64,000 bases of DNA from the NCBI GenBank assembly GCA_016791475.1, contig JAEUWI010000007.1:1-64000 (forward strand), read 5' to 3'. The translations under genes and the position numbers were made by a program. The DNA is from Candidatus Hydrogenedentota bacterium (GTDB taxonomy: Bacteria > Hydrogenedentota > Hydrogenedentia > Hydrogenedentales > JAEUWI01). How positions within the stretch are numbered: the first letter of the stretch is position 1; every line of letters starts with the position of its first letter. Shown here piece by piece: positions 1 through 11,913 of this stretch. The notes below the pieces were generated by a model. It was given only the letters and a program-made list of their open reading frames with translations, had not been told where the DNA came from and searched no databases.

Positions 1-3647
<3,647 letters not shown>

Positions 3648-3736
3648 GGCGAACTCCATGGTATTGGCGCGATAGTGCCGCCGTCTTGGGAGACTCACTG
3701 CAGTGAAGACAAAAGCCCAGATAGTCGTGCGCGGTC

Positions 3737-3765
3737 ATTATTGATCAGACACACCGATTAGTCAA
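3737..3765 (-). promoter_or_regulatory. Sigma70-like promoter of the giant repeat protein
   Basis: On the minus strand TTGACT (3765-3760) and AATAAT (3742-3737) are 17 bp apart. Transcription would start near 3730, giving a leader of about 80 bases before the ATG at 3647. Confidence 0.65.
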
Positions 3766-3916
3766 TAGTATTCGGCGAAGGAGGTGGCGCAGAAATAGAC
3801 AGAGCTGATAGAGTGGAGAGCTACTATTGTGTCGGGGCGTAGAAAGGGTGGCAGGGGGCGAAGAAAACCTGCAGCGACGCGGTCGATCCTCAGGCTGGTT
3901 GGCGTGGGCGAATATT

Positions 3917-3942
3917 GGGGCGGGCCGAGCCGGGCCCGCCCC
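3917..3942 (-). terminator. Hairpin downstream of the methyltransferase gene
   Basis: A perfect 10-bp G+C stem (3917-3926 with 3933-3942) and a 6-base loop lie just after the methyltransferase stop. There is no clear U tract, so termination may be factor-assisted. The hairpin also faces the promoter region of the giant repeat gene. Confidence 0.5.
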
Positions 3943-3952
3943 GTGGGCTAGG

Positions 3953-5011
3953 TTAGTTTTTCGCTTCCAGCACCAGGTTGAAGGGGCTTTCGGCGGCGAG
4001 GCGCACGTTGCGGTAGCCGCCTTCGGCGAGGACCGCGCGGAGTTTGGATTGTCCCGCCTGGGCCCCGAGGGCGAGGCCCACTTCCTGGCTGAGGGAGGAG
4101 GGTGTGCAGATGGCGGTGGAGGCGGCGTAGAAGGCGCGGCTTACCGGGTTCAGGTTGTGCTCCAGGTGGTCGTGGGCAAAGGGCTCCACGATGAGCAGTG
4201 TGCCGTCGGCCTTGAGCTGCGTGCGGGCGTGGGCCACGGCACCCACGGGATCGCCCATGTCGTGGAGGCAATCGAAATAGGCGATAAGGTCGTAGGGTCC
4301 GCCGGAAAGGGCCTTTGCGGCGGCGACCTCAAAGCGCACGTTGCTCAGTCCCGCTTCGCTGGCGAGCTTGCGCGCTTCCACGATGGAAGGTTCGTGGTAG
4401 TCAAAGCCGAAGAAGCTGCTCTCCGGGTAGGCCTTTGCCATGAGGACGGTGGAGTAGCCATAGCCGCAGCCCACATCCGCCACGCGGGCGCCCGCCTCCA
4501 ATTTCGGTACCACGCCCTCCAACGCGGGCAGCCAGGTCTCCACCAGATTCGCGCGGTAACCGGTCTGGAGAAATTTCGCCGTGCCGCAGAAGAGACAGCC
4601 GTCGTGGTTGCCCCAGTCGATGCCCTGGCCCGACTGAAAGGCGGCGTCCAGCTTGTGACCGTCGCGGATCACGGAGATGGAGGTGGTGAATCCCCCCAGG
4701 AGGTAGACCGGGCTTTCCTCGTCCACGAAGATCATTTCCTGCTCGGGGGAGAGGGAGAACTGCGTCGTGGCGGGGTCATAGGTCACATAGCCCGAGGCCG
4801 CCTGGGCCGAGAGCCACTCGCGGAGGTAGCGCTCGGCGCACCCGGTGCGCTCGGCGAGTTCCTCCGAGGTGGCGGGTCCTTCCGCCAGGGCCTTGAAGAG
4901 GCCGAGGCGCTCCCCGGCCGCCACCAGGGCCGCGTTGGAAATGGCGCCCACGTCGTTGATTACGGTGCCCGCCAGGGCATGAAGTTTTTCCAAATCGATG
5001 GTTGTCTGCAT
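3953..5011 (-). CDS. Class I SAM-dependent methyltransferase with winged-helix N-terminus
   Basis: A 352-residue protein. Residues about 10-90 resemble the dimerisation/winged-helix region of O-methyltransferase-like proteins (LFKAL, SEELAERTG, YLREWL). The Rossmann SAM-binding motif I is ADVGCGYGYST near residue 180, followed by a motif with DYHEPS and a later LLIVEPF strand. The overall plan matches Rv2258c-type methyltransferases; the substrate cannot be read from sequence. I chose ATG at 5011 because an AAAGGAA Shine-Dalgarno lies about 8 bases upstream; a GTG at 5032 in the same frame has none. The gene sits directly downstream of a TetR gene on the same strand. The gap between them holds a palindrome that resembles the one in front of the TetR gene, so TetR repression of this gene is likely. 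Confidence 0.85.
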   Translation of the reverse strand: MQTTIDLEKLHALAGTVINDVGAISNAALVAAGERLGLFKALAEGPATSEELAERTGCAERYLREWLSAQAASGYVTYDPATTQFSLSPEQEMIFVDEESPVYLLGGFTTSISVIRDGHKLDAAFQSGQGIDWGNHDGCLFCGTAKFLQTGYRANLVETWLPALEGVVPKLEAGARVADVGCGYGYSTVLMAKAYPESSFFGFDYHEPSIVEARKLASEAGLSNVRFEVAAAKALSGGPYDLIAYFDCLHDMGDPVGAVAHARTQLKADGTLLIVEPFAHDHLEHNLNPVSRAFYAASTAICTPSSLSQEVGLALGAQAGQSKLRAVLAEGGYRNVRLAAESPFNLVLEAKN

Positions 5012-5064
5012 GATGCTGTTCCTTTCGTTCACTGTGGTGTGTTCTGCCCAACACGTAGTTCTTC

Positions 5065-5084
5065 TAAACCGACCAGTTGGTTTA
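5065..5084. promoter_or_regulatory. Candidate TetR operator before the methyltransferase
   Basis: The 20-bp sequence is an imperfect palindrome (8 of 10 pairs) containing AAACCGACCAGTTGGTTT. It matches the palindrome at 5696-5713 at 14 of 18 positions and resembles known NemR/TetR-family operators that carry ACCGAC or GGTC half sites. Confidence 0.6.
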
Positions 5085-5102
5085 GTGTACAGGTAAAATT
5101 TT

Positions 5103-5684
5103 TTATGCGTACTTCAGGCCATCCAGGTAAGTCCGAAACTGGCGCAGGGCCGCCGGGATGCGTTCGGGGTCGTTGTAAGCCCTTGCCAGGACGATACTTC
5201 CCTCCAGGGTGGCGATATAATGCTCGGCCACCTGAAGCGGGGTCACCGGGCAAGACACCGGCAACAGCGCCTGAAACATCGGAGCCAGACCGGTGATGAT
5301 GTCATCGAAGAGCCGGACCACTTCCGCCCGAATCCGGGGATGGGACTCGGCCATGTCCACCACGAAGGTGGCCAGCAGACAGCCCTGCTTCCAGTGATCC
5401 GCCGCAAGCGCCTCCGTGTGGGTGAGAAAGCCATCGGCCCGCTTCGCGGGATCGGCCTCGCTGGCAAAGGCGCCGTCCATCAACAGCGCCGTGCCGTTGG
5501 CGTAATAGACCCGCAGCGTCTCCAGCCCGAGATCTTCCTTGGATTCAAAATAGTGGTAGAAGCTGCCTTTGCTCACACCGGCGCGCTCGCAGATCTGGTC
5601 CACGGTGGTGGAGGGAAAGCCCTGCTCTGCGATGAGTGCCAGGGCGGCCTCGATTAGTTTGTCTTTGGCGGTAATACGACTCAT
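5103..5684 (-). CDS. TetR/AcrR-family transcriptional repressor
   Basis: A 193-residue protein with a canonical N-terminal TetR helix-turn-helix: TTVDQICERAGVSKGSFYHYF spans roughly residues 26-46. It is followed by the usual KEDL helix and a ligand-binding C-terminal domain. Length and layout are normal for the family. It lies upstream of the methyltransferase on the same strand with a gap of about 90 bases. One operator-like palindrome lies just before its own start codon and a similar one lies before the methyltransferase. This suggests autoregulation and control of the neighbour by a small hydrophobic or electrophilic ligand; the ligand is unknown. Confidence 0.9.
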   Translation of the reverse strand: MSRITAKDKLIEAALALIAEQGFPSTTVDQICERAGVSKGSFYHYFESKEDLGLETLRVYYANGTALLMDGAFASEADPAKRADGFLTHTEALAADHWKQGCLLATFVVDMAESHPRIRAEVVRLFDDIITGLAPMFQALLPVSCPVTPLQVAEHYIATLEGSIVLARAYNDPERIPAALRQFRTYLDGLKYA

Positions 5685-5695
5685 GGTGTAATTTT

Positions 5696-5713
5696 AGACT
5701 GACTAGTCGGTTT
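5696..5713. promoter_or_regulatory. Candidate TetR autoregulatory operator
   Basis: AGACTGACTAGTCGGTTT is an imperfect palindrome centred on CTAG, about 12 bases upstream of the tetR start codon. It shares 14 of 18 bases with the site at 5067-5084. Confidence 0.6.
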
Positions 5714-5747
5714 TGTCAAGGGCGCTGCGGATTTACGGAAATAGATT

Positions 5748-5776
5748 GGGCCCGGTGAAACCTTCTGGTACAATTG
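5748..5776 (+). promoter_or_regulatory. Promoter of the DUF1592 gene
   Basis: TTGGGC (5748-5753) and TACAAT (5771-5776) are separated by 17 bp. The start would be near 5783, about 100 bases before the GTG start codon. Confidence 0.5.
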
Positions 5777-5881
5777 TGCATCCAAACCATTGGGATAACC
5801 ACAATCTCGCCAGAGCCTCCGGGCTCGCGGCGCGGAACTTACTGTTGCCCGCCGGGGGGCGCAACTGAACGGGAATTGACC

Positions 5882-7819
5882 GTGATCAAGAAGTTGAGCG
5901 ATTACGTTTTGTCTGCCGGGGCCTCGCTGGGCCTTTCGGGGCTTGTTTTGCTTTCCGTCGCCGCGCGGGCCGAGGATGAGATCCCTTTCGAGACTGCGGT
6001 TCGTCCGCTGGTGGTGAAATACTGCACGGAGTGTCACGATGCGGATGTGACGAAGGGCGACCTAAACCTGGATCGCTTCACCACGCGGGATCAGGCGATT
6101 GATTCGCTGGCGCTGTGGCAGCGGGCGGGGATGCGGATCGAAAACAAGGAAATGCCGCCGCGCAAGGAAGAGAACCAGCCCACCGATGAGGAGCGGGCGC
6201 TGCTGACGAAGTGGATCGGCACACTCCAGATCGACGAGGCGGACTGTAATCTGCTGGCGAATGAAGAGTCCGTGGCGTGGTACAGCGGCGACGTGATGAG
6301 CCGGCGTCTGAACCGGATGGAGTATGAGTACACCCTGCGCGATCTGCTGGGCGTTGAGCTGAGCGTGGCGCATTTATTTCCTGCGGACGGCGCGGGCGGC
6401 GAGGGCTTCGACAACGACGGCGCGGCGCTTTTCCTCTCGGCGATCCAGATGGAGAAATACCTCGCGGGCGCGGATGTGGCGCTGGAGACGGCCCTGCCGG
6501 AGCGCGCGGAAGAAGCCGGGGAGCGTTTGGCGAAATTGATTCCCGTGCAACCTTCGGGGAGCCTGTCCGCGCGCGACGCGGCGAAACAGGTGCTGGAGGC
6601 TTTTGCCTACCGCGCCTGGCGCAAGCCACCGCCTGCGGAGTCGCTTGAAGGCTTGTTGCAGATGTTCGACCGCGGCCAGGCCCGGGGCGACAGCTATGAG
6701 AAGTCGATCAAGCTGGCGATGAAGGCCGCGCTGGTGTCGCCCCATTTCATGTTCCTCGCGGAGCCTCACCCGGAAGAGAAGGGCAACTATGCCCTGGGCG
6801 GCTACGAGCTGGCCTCGCGCCTGAGCTATTTCCTGTGGTCCAGCATGCCGGACGACGCGCTCCTGGCCTCCGCCGCTTCGGGCGCGCTTCAGGATCCCAA
6901 CGAGATCCAGGCGCAGGTGAAGCGGATGCTGCTGGACCCGAAGGCCGAAGCGCTGGGCAAGCAATTCGGCGGGCAGTGGATGGGCATTTCCCAATTGGGC
7001 GAGATGGTGAAGCCCGACGAGAAGCGTTTCCCCGAGTATACGCCGGCCCTGCAGTCGGCCATGCGCGCCGAAGCCTACACCTACTTCAACAGCATCATCC
7101 GCGAAGACCGGAGTCTGCTGGAGTTGATCCAGTCGGACTACGCCTATGTGAACAAGGACCTGGCGGCTATCTACGGGATCCCCGGTGTGGAGGGCGAGGC
7201 CCTCCAACGCGTGCAATTGGCCGATGCGAGCCGGGGCGGGCTGCTGGGCATGGGGGCCATGCTGATGCAGACGTCGCACCCCCTCCGCACGAGCCCGGTG
7301 CTCCGAGGCAAGTGGGTGATGGAGACGATACTGGGTGCCCACGTGCCGCCGCCGCCGCCCAACGTGCCCGCGCTGCCGGAAGACGACCACAATACGGCGG
7401 GACTGACCTTCCGCCAGCAGCTTGAAGTGCACCGCGAGAACGCCGAGTGCGCCGGATGCCACAGTAAGATGGACCCGCTGGGCTTTGGCCTGGAAAACTA
7501 TGACCCCATCGGACGCTGGCGCGCGACTCAGGCCGACCAGCCCATCGACGCCTCCGGCGTGTTACCCACCGGCGAGACCTTTAACGGACCGGCGGAATTG
7601 AAGACGATTCTGCTGAATCAGAAAGACGCCTTCGCGAATAACTTTACGCGGAAGATGCTGGGTTATGCCCTGGGCCGGGGACTGAACCGCTTCGACAATT
7701 GCGTGGTGGACGACAGCATGGAGGCGCTGCGGGCGAATGACTACAAGCCCAGCGCACTGATCAGCCAGATTGTGTTGAGCTATCCGTTCCGGCACCGATA
7801 CAGCAGCGGGACGAATTGA
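5882..7819 (+). CDS. DUF1592-type planctomycete cytochrome-like exported protein
   Basis: A 645-residue exported protein. GTG at 5882 gives a clean signal peptide ending near AARAED. The frame opens upstream at 5774, but that extension is rich in Pro, Gly and Arg and unlike any leader. The domain order follows the known family: PSCyt1-like heme region with YCTECHD near residue 50, DUF1587 (RRLNRMEYEYTLRDLLG), DUF1592, DUF1588 with a second C-x2-C-H (CAGCHSKMDPLGF), and DUF1585 at the C-terminus (NFTRKMLGYALGRGL). Proteins of this group are normally encoded beside a DUF1552 protein. Here the DUF1552 gene follows after a toxin-antitoxin pair and a duplicate of the 3' end of this gene. The biochemical role of the family is not established; periplasmic redox function is inferred from the heme motifs. 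Confidence 0.9.
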   Translation: MIKKLSDYVLSAGASLGLSGLVLLSVAARAEDEIPFETAVRPLVVKYCTECHDADVTKGDLNLDRFTTRDQAIDSLALWQRAGMRIENKEMPPRKEENQPTDEERALLTKWIGTLQIDEADCNLLANEESVAWYSGDVMSRRLNRMEYEYTLRDLLGVELSVAHLFPADGAGGEGFDNDGAALFLSAIQMEKYLAGADVALETALPERAEEAGERLAKLIPVQPSGSLSARDAAKQVLEAFAYRAWRKPPPAESLEGLLQMFDRGQARGDSYEKSIKLAMKAALVSPHFMFLAEPHPEEKGNYALGGYELASRLSYFLWSSMPDDALLASAASGALQDPNEIQAQVKRMLLDPKAEALGKQFGGQWMGISQLGEMVKPDEKRFPEYTPALQSAMRAEAYTYFNSIIREDRSLLELIQSDYAYVNKDLAAIYGIPGVEGEALQRVQLADASRGGLLGMGAMLMQTSHPLRTSPVLRGKWVMETILGAHVPPPPPNVPALPEDDHNTAGLTFRQQLEVHRENAECAGCHSKMDPLGFGLENYDPIGRWRATQADQPIDASGVLPTGETFNGPAELKTILLNQKDAFANNFTRKMLGYALGRGLNRFDNCVVDDSMEALRANDYKPSALISQIVLSYPFRHRYSSGTN

Positions 7820-7890
7820 AGAAATCTGATCGGTCGGCAGCAGGATGTGTCCCGTTTGTGCTACAATTGTTTCAGCACGGAGAAAATAGC

Positions 7891-8151
7891 ATGAGCAAGA
7901 GCGCCGTAGTGCGGGCACGTATTGAGCCCGAGTTGAAGGAAAATGCCGAAGCCATACTCGATCAGCTTGGGCTGAATCCTACACAGGCCATCACGATATT
8001 CTACCGTCAGGTTGAATTGCGAGGCGGCCTCCCGTTCGATGTGTCCATTCCCAATGCCGCGACGCGGCGAGTTTTCGAATCGACGGACGCGGGCCGCGAA
8101 CTCGTCGTATGTGACGACGCGGAGGATATGTTCGCGCGACTGGGTATCTGA
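7891..8151 (+). CDS. dinJ: RelB/DinJ-family antitoxin
   Basis: An 86-residue protein with the ribbon-helix-helix N-terminus of the DinJ/RelB family (SAVVRARIEPELK) and the family segment LGLNPTQAITIFYRQVELRGGLPF. I start it at ATG 7891, preceded by a GGAG at 7879-7882; an in-frame ATG at 7816 would overlap the upstream DUF1592 gene and lacks family similarity. The stop TGA overlaps the ATG of the toxin gene by one base, indicating translational coupling. The antitoxin should neutralise the following YafQ-type RNase and repress the pair. Confidence 0.88.
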   Translation: MSKSAVVRARIEPELKENAEAILDQLGLNPTQAITIFYRQVELRGGLPFDVSIPNAATRRVFESTDAGRELVVCDDAEDMFARLGI

Positions 8152-8423
8152 TGTTGACTCCGATTTATACTCGCCAATTCGAGAAGGATGTGAAGCGAGC
8201 AAGGAAACAGGGTAAGAATCTGGAAAAGTTCAAAATCATTGCAAGCGCCTTACTCGACGAGCAACCATTGGATCCGATCCATCGCGATCATCGTCTGGTC
8301 GGGGCCTATGCGGGACGCCGTGAATGTCATATGGAGTCGGATTGGCTCTTGATCTATAAATTGGAACCACCAAAGCTAATATTCGAGCGAATGGGAAGAC
8401 ATTCCGATCTTTTCAAGAAGTGA
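8151..8423 (+). CDS. yafQ: YafQ-family mRNA interferase toxin
   Basis: A 90-residue RelE-superfamily protein that aligns end to end with E. coli YafQ. The conserved features are RDHRL near residue 47, ECHMESDW near 61 and GRHSDLF near 84. The histidines and aspartate known to matter in YafQ (H50, H63, D67, H87 of E. coli) all have counterparts, so the toxin is probably active. YafQ cleaves mRNA in the ribosomal A site. It overlaps the antitoxin stop by one base. The pair lies between the DUF1592 gene and a duplicate of that gene's 3' end, so it looks inserted. Confidence 0.9.
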   Translation: MLTPIYTRQFEKDVKRARKQGKNLEKFKIIASALLDEQPLDPIHRDHRLVGAYAGRRECHMESDWLLIYKLEPPKLIFERMGRHSDLFKK

Positions 8424-8447
8424 ATCGGGATTCTTCGCTGTGTCTTG

Positions 8448-8546
8448 GAGGCGTTGCGGGCGAACGAGTATCGGCCTGGCGCGCTGATCAACCAGATTGT
8501 ATTGAGCTATCCGTTCCGGCATCGGTACAGCAGCGGGACGAGTTGA
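8448..8546 (+). pseudogene. Remnant 3' end of a second DUF1592 gene
   Basis: This 99-base stretch matches the last 99 bases of the DUF1592 gene (7721-7819) with no gaps and 14 mismatches, including the stop codon. Most differences are silent or conservative (D to E, K to R, S to G, S to N, final N to S). The copy therefore diverged while still coding and then lost its 5' part. No start codon or heme motif remains. It lies just upstream of the DUF1552 gene, the usual partner of an intact DUF1592 gene. Confidence 0.85.
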
Positions 8547-8550
8547 TTTG

Positions 8551-8689
8551 TTACCACGAAGAACACGAAGAGCACGAAGAAAATAGAGGAAGGGTGGTGG
8601 AGGGAAAAACCTGGAGCGCCCTTTGCGTCTTCGCGCCTTTGCGTGATTCTATTGAAAATTTCTCACGCAAAGACGCAGAGCCGCAAAGG
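8551..8689. repeat. Direct and inverted intergenic repeats
   Basis: A short tandem array of CACGAAGA-type units occupies about 8551-8581. An inverted repeat follows: 8620-8646 pairs with 8663-8689 at 23 of 27 positions around motifs like TTTGCGTCTT and CGCAAAGACGC. Similar motifs recur between genes of many environmental bacteria. No coding potential is seen between 8547 and 8795. Confidence 0.7.
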
Positions 8690-8795
8690 TAGGAATTGGA
8701 AATGTTTTCATCGTGTGCATCGCGGTGAGACCTGGTTGTATGCCGCAAAGGCCCGAGGTTATAGTAGTTCGCAGTAAGAAACAACGGGATTTACC

Positions 8796-10169
8796 ATGAA
8801 CATTATCAAGAATCACCGGATCTCCCGGCGCACGATGTTGCGCGGCATGGGCGCGGCCTTGGCCCTGCCCGCCCTCGACCTGATGATGCCCGCGCGGGCG
8901 TCGGCGGCCGCCAAAGCGCCCGTTCGCATGGCCTGCCTCTATTTCCCCAACGGTGTCTGGCAGGACAACTGGATCCCCAAGGAGTCCGGGCACAACTACA
9001 CCATGCCCTACTCACTGGAGCCACTGGCGGAGTTGAAAAAGGACTTTAACGTGTTCTCCGGTCTGGACAAGGCCAACAGCCGCCAGGGCGACGGGCACTA
9101 TGCGAAGACAGCAAACTTTCTCACGGGCGAACCCGTGGCCAAGACCACCGGCAAGAATATCAGTGCCGGCGGTATCTCCATGGACCAGCTCGCCGCGCAG
9201 CAACTGGGTCATTTGACGCCCCTGCCCTCCATGGAGCTGGGCATCGACCCGGTGATCTCCGGCATCGACAGCAACGTGGGTTTCACGCGCCTCTACGGCT
9301 CTTACATCTCGTGGCGTTCGGCCACTCAACCCGTGGCGAAGGAGATCAATCCCCGCTTCGCCTATGAGCGTCTCTTCGGCAGCAAAGACGGTGGCGGTGT
9401 GGTCGCGAATGCGGATTTCCAGAGCTTTCTCGATCTTGCGCTGGAGGATGCGAAGCGCCTGCGCGGCCAGCTCGGCCGGGATGATCAGGTGAAGCTGGAC
9501 GAATATATGGATTCCGTGCGCGCCGTGGAAGAGCGGATCGCATTTGCGTTGAAGCCCGATCCGCGAGACTGGAAGCCCGATACCCCGGCGGATCTGCCGG
9601 GATCGCCGGTGGTGCCCGCGAGCTTTGAAGAGCACGTACGCATCATGATGGACCTCATGGTGCTCGCCTTCCAAACCGACTCCACGCGGGTCATGTCCTT
9701 CATGTTTGCCAACGACGTGTCGGGCCGAAATTTCTCCTTCGTGCCCGGCGTGAGCGGCGGCCACCACGACATGTCGCACCACGAGCACAAGGAAGAAAAA
9801 ATCAAGCAGTACAGCGAGATCAACCGCTGGCACTGCGGGCAGTACGCCTACCTGCTCAACAAGCTCAAGGCCATTCCCGAGGGCGAAGGCAACCTGTTGG
9901 ACAACAGCATGATCCTCTTCGGCTCCAGCATTTCCGATGGCAACCGCCACGACCCGAACAACCTGCCCATCCTCGTGGCGGGCAAGGGGGGCGGCGTTTT
10001 CGAGACCGGCCAGCACGTGGCCAGCCCGAAGAACACGCCCCTGTGCAACCTCTACCACACGATGCTCGGTGCCATGGGCGTGGAGACAGAATCCTTCGGC
10101 GACAGCAACGGCGTTTTGAAAGATGCGCTGGTCTCGGAGCGGTATTGCGATCGGAACGGGATCTGCTGA
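8796..10169 (+). CDS. DUF1552 protein with Tat-like signal
   Basis: A 457-residue protein of the DUF1552 family. The N-terminus SRRTMLRGMGAALALPAL resembles a twin-arginine signal, followed by an Ala-rich cleavage region. Family landmarks are the LYFPNGVW segment, FSGLDKAN, a GGISMDQLAAQQ block and the C-terminal SISDGNRHDPNNLPILVAG. DUF1552 proteins are related in layout to DUF1501 and sulfatase-like alkaline phosphatase folds, but the reaction is unknown. The usual upstream partner (DUF1592) is represented here only by a 3' remnant, the intact copy lying beyond the toxin-antitoxin pair. A strong intrinsic terminator follows. Confidence 0.9.
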   Translation: MNIIKNHRISRRTMLRGMGAALALPALDLMMPARASAAAKAPVRMACLYFPNGVWQDNWIPKESGHNYTMPYSLEPLAELKKDFNVFSGLDKANSRQGDGHYAKTANFLTGEPVAKTTGKNISAGGISMDQLAAQQLGHLTPLPSMELGIDPVISGIDSNVGFTRLYGSYISWRSATQPVAKEINPRFAYERLFGSKDGGGVVANADFQSFLDLALEDAKRLRGQLGRDDQVKLDEYMDSVRAVEERIAFALKPDPRDWKPDTPADLPGSPVVPASFEEHVRIMMDLMVLAFQTDSTRVMSFMFANDVSGRNFSFVPGVSGGHHDMSHHEHKEEKIKQYSEINRWHCGQYAYLLNKLKAIPEGEGNLLDNSMILFGSSISDGNRHDPNNLPILVAGKGGGVFETGQHVASPKNTPLCNLYHTMLGAMGVETESFGDSNGVLKDALVSERYCDRNGIC

Positions 10170-10193
10170 GGATCGGCGACAGAGCGTTTTTTG

Positions 10194-10217
10194 AAAAGGC
10201 CCTTCGGGGCCTTTTTT
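10194..10217 (+). terminator. Intrinsic terminator after the DUF1552 gene
   Basis: The stem AAAAGGCCC (10194-10202) pairs with GGGCCTTTT (10207-10215) around a TTCG tetraloop and ends in six T residues. Confidence 0.92.
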
Positions 10218-10276
10218 ATTGTTGCGCTGCAACAAGACCGATGGGTTCCAGCGGGGATCCGGTTATCGGGTTCCAC

Positions 10277-10292
10277 ATTACAAAATTGTAAT
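10277..10292. promoter_or_regulatory. AT-rich palindrome upstream of the phosphoesterase operon
   Basis: ATTACAA and TTGTAAT are inverted around two bases (10277-10283 and 10286-10292). The site stands out in G+C-rich surroundings and could bind a dimeric regulator of the operon that starts at 10393. Confidence 0.35.
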
Positions 10293-10315
10293 CCTGGGAG
10301 GGGAACCTGCGCTCG

Positions 10316-10396
10316 ATGCGGGTGTTTAGATGGGGCAACAGGGCATGGCGCCCGCGCACATCTAAGCCGCAACGAGCACAGGATTCTGCCAAGTGA
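10316..10396 (+). CDS. Possible 26-codon leader ORF
   Basis: An Arg- and Trp-rich frame starts at ATG 10316 and its TGA overlaps the GTG start of the metallophosphoesterase as GTGA. A purine-rich GGGAGGGG lies upstream but at a long distance from the ATG. The overlap suggests coupling, but a chance frame is quite possible. Confidence 0.2.
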   Translation: MRVFRWGNRAWRPRTSKPQRAQDSAK

Positions 10397-11895
10397 AGTA
10401 TACCCGTATAACAGTATTGGCTCTGGCTGCCTTCAGCGTGGCGGTAGTCTGCGTGCAGGGGCAGGATTTGCCGAAGTCCGGACCCCGTCGCGCGAAGGAA
10501 AAGGGGGCGGGTCGGCAGGGACAGCAAAGCGGCGGCGCATCTCCCCAGTCCTTTTCGTTCCACACCGAAGTGCCGGCCCACGACGCAGATATCGTGTTGT
10601 GCCGACCAACCGCAACAGGGGTTACAGCGAGCGTGCTGGTCTATGCCGGAGCCTCAGGCCAGATTCGCTTCGGCCTGACCGCCGAGAAGCTGGACCAGCA
10701 ATCACCAGTTCAGGCTTTAACCGCCGGTGAGCCGGCCTCGATAGTGCTGGATGGTCTCATGCCGGATCGGCAGTACTTTTACCAGTTCGAGGCCCGCAGT
10801 GAGAATGGCCAGTTGCTTGCGTCGCCCCCCGTTTCGAGTTTTCACACCCAGCGCGCCCCCGGAAGCGCCTTTACCTTTGCGATTCAGGCGGACTCGCACC
10901 TGGACGGGGCGACCAACCCTGCCGTGTATCTGGAGACCTTGAACAACGAACGGGAGGCAAAGGCGGACTTTCTGATCGACCTGGGCGACACGTTTATGAC
11001 GGACAAGCATCCGGATCGGGAATCCGCCCACCGGCAATATCTGGCGCAGCGTTACTACTTCGGCCAGGTAGCCCACGCCACCCCGCTGTTTCTGGTGCTT
11101 GGGAATCACGACGGCGAATCAGGACGACTGGCGGCGGGTCCGGACAGTCTGGGCGTCTGGTCCAATGGGAGGCGAAAGAAGTACTTTCCCAATCCGGTAC
11201 CCGACGGCTTCTACACCGGTAACAGTGCAGCCCATGCAGAGGCGGGCATGCTGGAGAACTACTACGCGTGGACCTGGGGCGATGCGCTTTTCGTCGTTCT
11301 CGATCCCTTTTGGTATACGGGCACGAGCAATCGTGGGCCGACGGCCTTCTGGGATCGAAGCCTGGGCGAGGCGCAATACGGTTGGCTGGTGCAGACCCTT
11401 TCCCAGAGCAAGGCGGCGCACAAGTTTGTCTTCATTCACCATCTGGTCGGCGGCGCGGACAAGAACGCGCGCGGTGGAGCGGAGGCCTCACACTTTTTCG
11501 AGTGGGGCGGTCACGAGCTGGACGGAAGCGAAGCATTTGACGCCAGGCGTCCGGGTTGGTCGGAACCCATTCACGATCTGATGCTGAGTCAAGGCGTATC
11601 GGCCGTGTTTCACGGGCACGATCACTTCTTTATGAAGCAGGAGCGCGACGGTGTGGTGTATCAACTCTTGCCGCAACCCGGCCACAAGGGTCAGGGTAGT
11701 TCGCGGAGCGCGGCAGAGTACGGCTACATCTCGGGTGACATTGAAACGGGCTCGGGCTATCTGCGCGTTTCAGTTCGCCCCGAGTCGGCCACAGTGGCGT
11801 TTATGAGGACGCCCCTGAGCGCGGGCGGCAGTGGGGCGTTACCGAACGCAGAGGTGGCCTATGAATATACGATTCCCGCCCGCGGTGCAAAGTGA
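10393..11895 (+). CDS. Exported calcineurin-like metallophosphoesterase (purple acid phosphatase/PhoD type)
   Basis: A 500-residue protein with a signal peptide (about residues 1-24). A fibronectin-like N-terminal domain as in purple acid phosphatases follows (residues about 55-150, ending DGLMPDRQYFYQFEA). The catalytic metallophosphoesterase domain carries the metal-binding motifs in order: ADSHLD, LGDTF, GNHDG, FIHHLVGG and FHGHDHFF. The GTG start has an AGGA about 10 bases upstream. It heads a tight operon with a lipoprotein, a YHYH protein and a sulfatase, so the group probably removes phosphate and sulfate esters from external organic matter. The actual substrate is not evident. Confidence 0.88.
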   Translation: MKYTRITVLALAAFSVAVVCVQGQDLPKSGPRRAKEKGAGRQGQQSGGASPQSFSFHTEVPAHDADIVLCRPTATGVTASVLVYAGASGQIRFGLTAEKLDQQSPVQALTAGEPASIVLDGLMPDRQYFYQFEARSENGQLLASPPVSSFHTQRAPGSAFTFAIQADSHLDGATNPAVYLETLNNEREAKADFLIDLGDTFMTDKHPDRESAHRQYLAQRYYFGQVAHATPLFLVLGNHDGESGRLAAGPDSLGVWSNGRRKKYFPNPVPDGFYTGNSAAHAEAGMLENYYAWTWGDALFVVLDPFWYTGTSNRGPTAFWDRSLGEAQYGWLVQTLSQSKAAHKFVFIHHLVGGADKNARGGAEASHFFEWGGHELDGSEAFDARRPGWSEPIHDLMLSQGVSAVFHGHDHFFMKQERDGVVYQLLPQPGHKGQGSSRSAAEYGYISGDIETGSGYLRVSVRPESATVAFMRTPLSAGGSGALPNAEVAYEYTIPARGAK

Positions 11896-11913
11896 ATGGA
11901 AAGGATAAGGACG

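Noticed and set aside
3827-5296. 489-residue plus-strand frame over the methyltransferase
   Set aside because: The minus strand carries a recognisable SAM motif and TetR neighbour; the plus frame shows no family feature.
5774-5881. N-terminal extension of the DUF1592 protein
   Set aside because: It is not leader-like and lies directly after a promoter -10; the GTG at 5882 begins a proper signal peptide.
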